From Planctomycetota bacterium (GTDB taxonomy: Bacteria; Planctomycetota; Brocadiia; JAADGH01), in assembly GCA_013152475.1 (NCBI GenBank), contig JAADGH010000109.1, positions 8,247 to 72,246 of the forward strand: a stretch of DNA of 64,000 nucleotides. Direction: 5' to 3'. Below, piece after piece: positions 37,455-45,302 of the stretch. The translations under genes and the position numbers were made by a program. Each line of letters opens with the position of its first letter. The stretch's first letter is position 1. The notes beneath the pieces were generated by a model. The model was not told where the DNA came from, ran no database searches, and worked only from the letters and a program-made list of their open reading frames with translations.

Positions 37455-38471
37455 ATGGCGAGGAGCGATTGGGGTATTGGGATTGTCGGGCTGGGGAACA
37501 TCGCCAACGTGCACCTGGAGGCCTACCGCAAGGCCGGCCTGAACATCGTTGGCGGGGCGGAGGTCGATGCCCGAAAGAGAAAGCTCGCGCAGGAGCGGTG
37601 GAAATTGCCCACCGTGACGGAGGACTTCCGCGAGCTGGTCTCCATGCCCGACGTGAAGGTCGTCGATGTGGCCGTGCCGCAGAATATCGAGATTCGAAGG
37701 CCGATCATCGAGTTCGCGGCTGAGCAAGGACGGGCCCTCTTCGTGCAGAAGCCGATGGTCCCCTACCTGTCCCAAGCCAAGGAGCTTGTCAGGATCGCCG
37801 AGCAACACAGCGTTCCCTTCATGGTCAACCAGAATTCCCTCTTCGTCCCCGGCTTCATGGCCATGGAACCTTATCTCAGGGACCCGCGTTACATCGGCAG
37901 GCCCTACTACTTCCAGATCGAGAACAGATCATGGGCCTACCCCAGGCACAAGTGGGCGGCGACACAGGATCGTTTCATCACCTCGGCCATGGGCATTCAT
38001 CACTGCGCCCTCGTGGTGCACTGGTTCGGCGAGTGGGAATCGGTCTATGCGCTCCAGGGCCGGGACGCATCGCAGTCGGAGCTGAAGGGGGAGAACCTCA
38101 GCGTGATCTCGGTGAAGTTCGAGAGCGGAGTCCAGGGCGTGATCATCAACAACTGGTGCTATCGCGGCAGCCGGCCCCGGCCCCACCCCCGCGAGGAGAT
38201 CGTGATCCAGGGCGACGCCGGGGCCATCACGGGCGACAGCGAGGACATCTGCGTCACCACGTGCGACCCGCCGTCGGAGATCCGTCCGAAGTTCCAGGGC
38301 AAGTGGTTTCCCGACGCCTTCGGCAACTCCATGTGCCACTTCCTTGATGCCCTCGACAAGGAGAAACCGTTCCTGAGCTCAGGCCGGGAGAACCTGAAGG
38401 CCGTGGCGTTGGCCGAGGCCGCGTACCTCTCGGCGGCTGAGCGTCGCGAGGTGCGTCGCGAGGAACTATAG
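37455..38471 (+). CDS. Gfo/Idh/MocA-family oxidoreductase (3)
   Basis: WGIGIVGLGNIANVHLEAYRKAGLNIVGGAEVD...VAVPQNIEIRRPIIEFAAEQGRALFVQKPMV. Confidence 0.92.
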   Translation: MARSDWGIGIVGLGNIANVHLEAYRKAGLNIVGGAEVDARKRKLAQERWKLPTVTEDFRELVSMPDVKVVDVAVPQNIEIRRPIIEFAAEQGRALFVQKPMVPYLSQAKELVRIAEQHSVPFMVNQNSLFVPGFMAMEPYLRDPRYIGRPYYFQIENRSWAYPRHKWAATQDRFITSAMGIHHCALVVHWFGEWESVYALQGRDASQSELKGENLSVISVKFESGVQGVIINNWCYRGSRPRPHPREEIVIQGDAGAITGDSEDICVTTCDPPSEIRPKFQGKWFPDAFGNSMCHFLDALDKEKPFLSSGRENLKAVALAEAAYLSAAERREVRREEL

Positions 38472-38639
38472 CGTGGTCAGGGTTGCTGTCTTGGCTTGCA
38501 TGTCAGAGGCGGTAAAGTAATGGAAATCGGGAAAATCGGTGACAGTGTATTCTATTGATTCCTCGCTCCCAGACTTTGCCTGGGATCAAATATTCCGGAA
38601 ATATTCCGGGGACATAACCAATCCTGTTCGGCGCGGTAG

Positions 38640-38900
38640 TTGTTTGGATTTTTGGTTTGCTCACGTGCGAGACAGTTCGTCCAAATCCGCGGCGTCAAAT
38701 ATCGCCGCAATATCCTCCGTCTCATCGAACCTCTCCACGACCATTGGGATTGCCCCAATCGAGATATTCACGATGACGAATATGTCGCCTACCTCATCCT
38801 CTACTTCTTCACCCCCGTCCTCGATTCCATGCGCGGACTCCAACAGGCCAGCGAGTACGCCGTCCTCCGCGAACAACTCGACCAAGGCAAACTCTACGTA
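38640..38900 (+). pseudogene. IS4-like transposase N-terminal remnant
   Basis: RQFVQIRGVKYRRNILRLIEPLHDHWDCPNRDIHDDEYVAYLILYFFTPVLDSMRGLQQASEYAVLREQL recalls the N-terminus of IS4-family transposases (LHDHWDCPNRxLHYDEYVAxLLLYFFxPxxxSxRGLQQAS); cut off at the end of the ABC gene. Confidence 0.65.
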
Positions 38901-39598
38901 GTTCCCTCTGTTTTGGATTGGCAGGAGGTAACGGTCCTGACATCTTCTATCCGCCCCTGCTTCAAGGAAACCACCCGCGTGGCGATATCAAAAGCCTCGT
39001 CCCGATCATGGGTTACGTAAAGCAGGGTGACCCCAAGTTTTTCCTGAAGTCGAAGAATCTCGTTCCGCAGTCGCACATTCAATTCCAAGTCGAGGCTGGA
39101 AAGCGGTTCATCCATCAAAAGCACGTTGGGTTCAAGAACCAGAGCCCTTGCGAGGGCCACGCGCTGTTGCTGCCCCCCGGACAATTCAGCGGGCTTTCTG
39201 TCCTTATAGCCTGCCATGCCCACAAGGTTCAGTATGTTCCGGATTCGCCCTTCCCTTTCAATTTTTTTTATGCCTTTGGCCTTCAGCCCGAACTCGATAT
39301 TTCCTTTTACACTCAGATGGGGCCAGAGGGCAAGATCCTGAAACACCATGCCCAGGTTACGCTGCTCCGGCGGCTTAATAGTGCGGCCATTTTTCGATAC
39401 CAACTCGCCGGCAATCGAAATACTGCCGGTATCCGGCGCAATGAAACCTGCAATCAGCCGAAGGATCGTCGTTTTGCCACAGCCGGATGGGCCAAGGATA
39501 ACGATGCGCTCTCCCTCATCGATTTCCAGCGAGATGTTGCTTAAGGCTTTTGCCCCGTTATAGAGTTTGGAGACGGAATCTATGCCGATGATCTTCAT
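38894..39598 (-). CDS. ABC transporter ATP-binding protein (ferric-iron/polyamine type)
   Basis: LGPSGCGKTTILRLIAGF; LSGGQQQRVALARALVLEPNVLLMDEPLSSLD. Confidence 0.95.
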   Translation of the reverse strand: MKIIGIDSVSKLYNGAKALSNISLEIDEGERIVILGPSGCGKTTILRLIAGFIAPDTGSISIAGELVSKNGRTIKPPEQRNLGMVFQDLALWPHLSVKGNIEFGLKAKGIKKIEREGRIRNILNLVGMAGYKDRKPAELSGGQQQRVALARALVLEPNVLLMDEPLSSLDLELNVRLRNEILRLQEKLGVTLLYVTHDRDEAFDIATRVVSLKQGRIEDVRTVTSCQSKTEGTT

Positions 39599-41190
39599 CT
39601 CATTGCCCCTCTCGCCGTGACCTTGGGTATCATCCATAAGATTCCTGCCGGCAGCAACGTCGCTGCTATCATAACCATGCAAAGGGCGGCGATGAGCATC
39701 GGAGATCCATTGGCCATGAGGGTCAAAATGCGCACGGGCAGTGTGTCATGTCCCGCCGGATAAACCAGCATGGTGATTTCGGTATCCCGCAATAAAAATA
39801 TATAACCCACCAGCCAACCGGCCAGCAGGCCGCGTCGGGCCAGTGGTGCAACGATAAATGCCATCCGGCGAAACCATCCTGCTCCTGCAACCCGGGCGGC
39901 CTCTTCCATGGAGGGCGGGATTTGCGCAAGCTGTGTGACTGAGATTCGGCTGGTCAGGGCCGTGTATTTTGCAAGATAGCCGAGGAGGATGATCAGGGGC
40001 GTACTATAGATAAAGTTTGTCCATGACGTGTTCCACAGACTGATAAGGCCGATGCCGATCACCGTGCTTGGAAGGGCAAAAAGAAAGATCGTCAATGAAT
40101 CCACGGACCGCCAGCACCTTAACGCCTTTGTTTGTATCAGATAACCCGTAAAAAACCCCAGAAAGGTGAGGAGGGTGGCCCCGATGACAGCATACATGAG
40201 ACTTCGCAACAGGCTGCCTCCGGCCCTGTTCAGCGCCTCGGCGTAGGCGTCTACGCCGGCCGACTGAATGACAAGGACGGCCATCGGCACGATCACAATT
40301 ACAAGCCCGGTGATTGCAACGATCACAAATAACCATGTGCGGTGGGGACCGAGCTCTATCGGGGGCGTGTGCTTACCCATGGGAGATGGACGCAGTTGAT
40401 ATGTCCTTTCACGCAGGAACGCGGCCTCCGCGAGAAGAAGTATCAGCGTAACAGCGGCAAGCGGGACGGCGGCAGCCGTGGCGGCCTTGAAGTTGTAAAA
40501 GGCGGAAAACTGGGTGAAACTTTCCACGGGGAAGACATCATATCGCAGGAAATTCGGCACACTGAACTCCCCAAAGCTGAGGAGGAAGACCAGCATGGCG
40601 GAGAGCAGCACACCGGGCAGGATGAGTGGAATCGTGATTCCCTTCATTACCCCGCGCCAGTTCGAAACCAACCTTCCTGCCTCTTCCAGCCGGGGGTTGA
40701 TGGTCCTTAAAAAGATCATTGTAAGCAGCATTGGTATCGGCAGGAAGATTGAGGAGAGGGCGGCAGTACAGCCGGGGAGGCCGAAGAGAAAGCGGGCTGT
40801 CGCCCTGGTGACCGAGGCACCAAGCAGGTGCGCCAGGAGTCCTTCTCTTCCCAGGAGATCAAACCACGAGACCGCGATGATGTACGGAGGGATGAGCAGG
40901 GGAATGACAAAGAGGACTGTAAAGAACCTGCGAAAGGGCAAATCCGTTTTCCCAAGGAGTACGCCTAAGGGCATCCCAACAGCAACCGTAAGCGCCGTGA
41001 CCAGGGAAGACAGGGCCATGCTGTGCCCCATCAGGGTCCACTGGTGTGCGGATGTCAGCAGGCCCCCATAGGACGCCAGGCTGAAGTGGCCATCCACAAT
41101 CACGCTCTTCATCAGCATGGAGAGAACGGGGAGCATACCGATCATAAGAAGCAGGATGACGGTAAATGTGAGGAATGCACGTCTTGCCAT
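39595..41190 (-). CDS. ABC transporter permease, FbpB/ThiP-like fused double permease
   Basis: 531 aa with about 12 TM segments; two permease units with EAA-like loops (EEAGRLVSNWRGVMKGITIPLILPGVL; EEAARVAGAGWFRRMAFIVAPLARRGL); 4-nt overlap with ATPase gene. Confidence 0.93.
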   Translation of the reverse strand: MARRAFLTFTVILLLMIGMLPVLSMLMKSVIVDGHFSLASYGGLLTSAHQWTLMGHSMALSSLVTALTVAVGMPLGVLLGKTDLPFRRFFTVLFVIPLLIPPYIIAVSWFDLLGREGLLAHLLGASVTRATARFLFGLPGCTAALSSIFLPIPMLLTMIFLRTINPRLEEAGRLVSNWRGVMKGITIPLILPGVLLSAMLVFLLSFGEFSVPNFLRYDVFPVESFTQFSAFYNFKAATAAAVPLAAVTLILLLAEAAFLRERTYQLRPSPMGKHTPPIELGPHRTWLFVIVAITGLVIVIVPMAVLVIQSAGVDAYAEALNRAGGSLLRSLMYAVIGATLLTFLGFFTGYLIQTKALRCWRSVDSLTIFLFALPSTVIGIGLISLWNTSWTNFIYSTPLIILLGYLAKYTALTSRISVTQLAQIPPSMEEAARVAGAGWFRRMAFIVAPLARRGLLAGWLVGYIFLLRDTEITMLVYPAGHDTLPVRILTLMANGSPMLIAALCMVMIAATLLPAGILWMIPKVTARGAMR

Positions 41191-42213
41191 TTAAAGCCCC
41201 ATCCATGCTTTCAAAAAAGGCTGGATTTCAACCATTTTTCTGGCAACATCGGCGTAATTCACCTGCATGACCTTGATTTCACTTATGGGCTTCAACTCGG
41301 GCGGCGTTTGAACACCGGGATGCAGGGGAATCTGGGCGCAGTCGGCAAAGGCCAGCTTTCGCTCGGTTTCCCTGGAAAGCAGATAATCAACGAGTCTTCT
41401 GGCCGCCTTCGGGTGGGGGGAGCCCTTGATGAGCACGGCCGCGTTGGGCACTATGAAACAGCCTATGCCGTTCTCCCCCTGGTCTGGATAAACCATGGTG
41501 ACGGGTTTTCCCTGCCTCATGCGATTGACGGCGTCGTCGCTGTCGACCAAGCTGAAGTCGACCCGTCCTGCGGCGACGAAGTCCGCACTTTCGCCGTTGT
41601 TTGTCGAGATGGCCACATCGTTATGCCTCACCGCCGCCATAAATTGTTTTGCCTGCTCATCACCCCAGATCGTGAACAGGGCAGCCACCTCGGCGGTTGT
41701 GGTCCCAAAGAGGGGATTGGTGATAACCGATTTCCCTTTCCAGCGGGGATCGGTATAAGCCAGGATGGTCTTGGGTTTATCCTTTACACTCTTGTTCACA
41801 ACGAGAACCCTCGCCCTGGCGGAAAAACCGGTCCAGTATCCATCGGGGTCCTTGAACACGATCGGGATATCCTTCGCATTCGGGGAAACATAGGGGGTCG
41901 ATATTTCCTTTTGTTTGAGGACTTCGGCCCGGATCGGCTCATTGGCCCAGTACACATCGGCCTGGGGATTATCCTTCTCGGCAATAAGGCGGTTCATGGC
42001 CCCGGTGCTCTTGGCCTCCTCGGTGTCGTAGACCGCCTTGACCTGTATGCCGGTTTCTTTCTCAAACCCCTTCAAGATGGGTTCTGAAAAGACCTGGTCC
42101 TCGGAGACATAGACAACGACCGTCCCGGCATTTGACGACCTATTTTTGCCGCACCCGGAAAACCAGATTGCCACTGTGGCAGAAATGGCAAGTATTGCTA
42201 TCGCCTTCTTCAT
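41191..42213 (-). CDS. Extracellular solute-binding lipoprotein, FbpA-like (probable Fe3+ or related ligand)
   Basis: Lipobox AIWFSGC; TVVVYVSEDQVFSEPILKGFEKETGIQVKAVYDTEEAKSTGAMNRLIAEKDNPQADVYWANEP. Confidence 0.9.
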   Translation of the reverse strand: MKKAIAILAISATVAIWFSGCGKNRSSNAGTVVVYVSEDQVFSEPILKGFEKETGIQVKAVYDTEEAKSTGAMNRLIAEKDNPQADVYWANEPIRAEVLKQKEISTPYVSPNAKDIPIVFKDPDGYWTGFSARARVLVVNKSVKDKPKTILAYTDPRWKGKSVITNPLFGTTTAEVAALFTIWGDEQAKQFMAAVRHNDVAISTNNGESADFVAAGRVDFSLVDSDDAVNRMRQGKPVTMVYPDQGENGIGCFIVPNAAVLIKGSPHPKAARRLVDYLLSRETERKLAFADCAQIPLHPGVQTPPELKPISEIKVMQVNYADVARKMVEIQPFLKAWMGL

Positions 42214-42361
42214 GCTCACCGCCTTCTTCTGTTTGTCTGTTTATCCAACTGCAATCGCAGCACATCAGAGAAAGAATGCTCCGTCCCGCCAGGAATGGAA
42301 AGCACATACCCCGGTATCCTCTGCCCGATTGAAAAAACCTTCCCCTTCGGAATAGGCACGG

Positions 42362-42505
42362 CTACATTGGACAGAAGAAAGAGGTACATGACTCAGGGCT
42401 CGATAAAATGTACTTTGGACCAATCGCCCCACCGATGAAAACAACAACCAGAGTCAGACCCACTATGAATAGTAACAGAAATTTCTTTCCAGGCATCTTG
42501 AGCAT
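42362..42505 (-). pseudogene. 47-aa single-TM ORF resembling a truncated NapC/NirT/NrfH-type cytochrome N-terminus
   Basis: MLKMPGKKFLLLFIVGLTLVVVFIGGAIGPKYILSSPESCTSFFCPM*: TM anchor followed by a broken C-T-S-C-H-like site; starts 1 nt after the stop of the 42507 gene. Confidence 0.35.
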
Positions 42506-42506
42506 T

Positions 42507-43259
42507 TTACCGCTCTTTCTCCTTCGTCTTTACCAAAAAATCGTCAAAGGACGTAACGGCATCGGCCTTGGTCCACAGACCCACTCCACCGGCCTCCGTG
42601 AAAAGATTGTCCGTGCCCTCAAGAAGCCTCTTCCCATTGAGGTACCCCTCAAATTGGTTGCCGTGCTGAACGATCTTGAGCGTGTGCCATTTCCCGGCGG
42701 GCAGCGCGATCCTGGCATCCGCCAGGGTCTTGCGGGCGCCATCTCGAACATAATATATGCGGAAGTTATTCTCCAGAGGATTAAAACGGGCGATATAATA
42801 GTTTTCTTTGTCCTGCACCCGCCATATCACGCCTCCACCCTGGTCCTCTTTTCCTTTGACGGCCTTGAAGCGGACCTCGATTTCACCGTCAAGGAAGGAA
42901 ACCGTGTCCGTCCAGCAGAGGTTGAATGTTCCTCCGAAGATGCTAAATATTCCTCCGGACGTGTGGTTAGGGCTGGTCATGGCAAGGGCATGGTCCCCGG
43001 ATGGCGCGGTTTTGTCCTTGATAACCTGCCATGTTGCCAGGGGGCCTTTTCGATTCGTGGCATCCGCTTTCCAGCCGACAGGAAGTTTCCCAACAGGAAC
43101 ATCGTCGAAATTCCATGACGCATTACCTGCCTTGCTTGCTGTTGATAGTTTGTGACCCGTGGTCACCTGGGCCTGAGTCTTGCCACAACCGAGAGCGGCC
43201 AAAACAAACACCATGAGCAGGGCTACCACTGTCTTTACTTCTCTTCTTGTTTGCAACAT
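42507..43259 (-). CDS. Exported LamG/DUF1080-like domain protein
   Basis: N-terminal signal; ASWNFDDVPVGKLPVGWKADATN...SFLDGEIEVRFKAVKGKEDQGGGVIWRVQDKENYYIARFNPLENNFRIYYVRDGARKTLA...WHTLKIVQHGNQFEGYLNGKRLLEG. Confidence 0.75.
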   Translation of the reverse strand: MLQTRREVKTVVALLMVFVLAALGCGKTQAQVTTGHKLSTASKAGNASWNFDDVPVGKLPVGWKADATNRKGPLATWQVIKDKTAPSGDHALAMTSPNHTSGGIFSIFGGTFNLCWTDTVSFLDGEIEVRFKAVKGKEDQGGGVIWRVQDKENYYIARFNPLENNFRIYYVRDGARKTLADARIALPAGKWHTLKIVQHGNQFEGYLNGKRLLEGTDNLFTEAGGVGLWTKADAVTSFDDFLVKTKEKER

Positions 43260-43350
43260 GATCTTTAGCTCCTTTCTTTGTGATGGGTTCCGTTTTCGTC
43301 AGTCCGCATCTCGAGATACTCCTTGGGCGGCAATCTGTTGGTCGAAGATC

Positions 43351-43545
43351 TCATCCCTTTGCTCCTTTAGACGGAGGTTGAGTCACCGGCAGAACAACCC
43401 CGAAGACACTTCCTGCACCTTCCCCGGTTTCCAATGCAATACGCCCGCTGTTGGCCCCCTCTTTGAGGGACGTAACCTGTAGGGTACTATCATTATACCC
43501 TTTTGGGGCGACCTTGTCATCCGCCTGGATCAATCCCTTCTTCAA
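43351..43545 (-). pseudogene. Histidine-kinase HATPase C-terminal remnant
   Basis: GANSGRIALETGEGAGSVFGVVLPV resembles the G2-box end of HATPase_c domains; no N-terminal portion present. Confidence 0.35.
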
Positions 43546-43631
43546 CCGAATCGTTCCACCACGCCGCGTAAAACTGTCTTGTTTTCAGGGGAGCACTACG
43601 ATTTCGCGCGCCCTCGTCGAGAAGTTTGCTA

Positions 43632-43661
43632 TTGACCCGATAGGCCAATTTGGGGTAATCT
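43632..43661 (+). promoter_or_regulatory. Candidate promoter TTGACC-18-TAATCT
   Basis: -35 at 43632-43637, -10 at 43656-43661, upstream of the 43680 gene. Confidence 0.45.
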
Positions 43662-43679
43662 ACCTATGGAGGTAGGGAT

Positions 43680-44789
43680 ATGGTAATCGGAACGACAATG
43701 AATCAAGACCTGCCGAAAGTTCACATCTGCGGAACTCTCGTCCTGGTCGCGCTCCTCAGCGCCACGCTCGCATGCGCCTGCGATCTGCCTGTGTACCGCT
43801 ACGCCCTCGAACGCTGGGCACGGGACCCGTGCTATTTCGTGTGCTATGCCAGCGGCGAGAAGAGCAAATCGGAGGCGGAGATCGAGCGTATCCTGGACCA
43901 AGGCCCGGACGACGGGTTCTTTGCGAACGTCTACTTCAAACGTGTTGACGTCAAGGAGATCGACAAACTCCACGAGCGCTCCAGCGCGCGCAAGCTGTGG
44001 GAGCAGCACAAGACGGACAAGCTCCCCCTGTACGTCGTCACCTCGCCCCTGGGCATGACATTCTACGCCGGGGCGCTCACACCCCAGGACCTCGGGCCGA
44101 TGCTCTCCTCCCCCAAGAGGAAGAAGATCGCGGAGCGGCTCTGCGACGACAAGCTTGTGTTCATCTTCCTGCGTTCGGGAAAGGCCGAGAAGGACAAGGC
44201 CGCGGCGGCCGTCCTGAAGCAACTGTCCTCGTCGGAAGTCGCCTCGGAAATCCTGGCTCCCATCGAACTGGACCGGAAGGACCCTGCCGAGACATGGCTC
44301 GTCCGGCAACTCCTGGCCGTGGAAAATGATCTGGCCGATTCCAAAGATCCGATGATCTTTCCTGTGATCGGCCGAGGCCATGTCCTCCCGCCGTACCTCG
44401 GCGAGGGCATCACGAAGCAGAACTTGGAGGAGGCCGTCATGGTCCTCGGCGGGCCGTGCACCTGCACGGTCAAGGCCTACCTCGGCGGCGTGGACCTGCT
44501 GACCAATTGGAACTGGGAGGGAGCCGTGTACGGCGGCGAATCGGGCGAGGCCAAGCCTCTGCCCCTCGGCATCACACTCGCGAAGAAAGACAAGAAGGCC
44601 CCGAAGCCCCTGCCCAAGGTCACGCCGGTGAAGAACACAGCCAAAGGCAAAGAGGTAAAGCAGGCTCAATCACAATCGGAACCCACCCTCGAGAGCCATG
44701 TCGCACGGAACGTGGCAGTCGTCGTCGGGGCGCTGGTGGTTCTCGTGGGGGCCATGGGCATTGTCATGTGGAGGAGGAGTAGCGTGTGA
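43680..44789 (+). CDS. Exported, C-terminally membrane-anchored protein with thioredoxin-like domains
   Basis: Signal followed by CACDLPVYRYALERWARDPCYFVCYA; C-terminal TM VARNVAVVVGALVVLVGAMGIVMW with basic tail. Confidence 0.6.
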   Translation: MVIGTTMNQDLPKVHICGTLVLVALLSATLACACDLPVYRYALERWARDPCYFVCYASGEKSKSEAEIERILDQGPDDGFFANVYFKRVDVKEIDKLHERSSARKLWEQHKTDKLPLYVVTSPLGMTFYAGALTPQDLGPMLSSPKRKKIAERLCDDKLVFIFLRSGKAEKDKAAAAVLKQLSSSEVASEILAPIELDRKDPAETWLVRQLLAVENDLADSKDPMIFPVIGRGHVLPPYLGEGITKQNLEEAVMVLGGPCTCTVKAYLGGVDLLTNWNWEGAVYGGESGEAKPLPLGITLAKKDKKAPKPLPKVTPVKNTAKGKEVKQAQSQSEPTLESHVARNVAVVVGALVVLVGAMGIVMWRRSSV

Positions 44790-45098
44790 AAAAGACTATT
44801 TCACCTCCGACGACGGCTGCCTCTGCTGCGTGAACGGAAAGGGCGGGCCCTGCCCTGGAAGGTGTGCGGCGGGCCGTCGAACCGGATGCTCCTCGGCAAT
44901 GGATGGCTCATCTCCATCTGGGCAAGAGTCGTTCCTTCGTAACCTACGTAAGCAACGGATGTTACAATTGAACTGTTTACAGTCTGCCCAAATGGCGCGC
45001 ACACCTGCCGGAGACGAAGCGAGGCGCGTCGGGGCTTGGTCTTGACGTAAGCATTTAGCCAAATGTAGTGGTCGACATCTGAATCCGAAAAAGGCATT

Positions 45099-45164
45099 GT
45101 CATTCCCGCGAAAGCGGGAATCTACGCCCAAGCCAGCCGTGGTCCCCGCTTTCGCGGGGATGAC
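45099..45164. repeat. REP-like composite inverted repeat GTCATTCCCGCGAAAGCGGGAAT...TCCCCGCTTTCGCGGGGATGAC
   Basis: Two palindromes (45102-45121 and 45143-45160) inside a larger inverted repeat. Confidence 0.8.
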
Positions 45165-45302
45165 TTCCGTTCCCCCCGTGAGTGGGACATTGCTTTTCCC
45201 GGCAATTTCCCCTTGACTCTGCGACGACGGACCGACACTATATGATGTGCCCGCGGCTTTTCTTGATTCACCGACCTTGACAAGACCGTTTGGGAGGATC
45301 GA

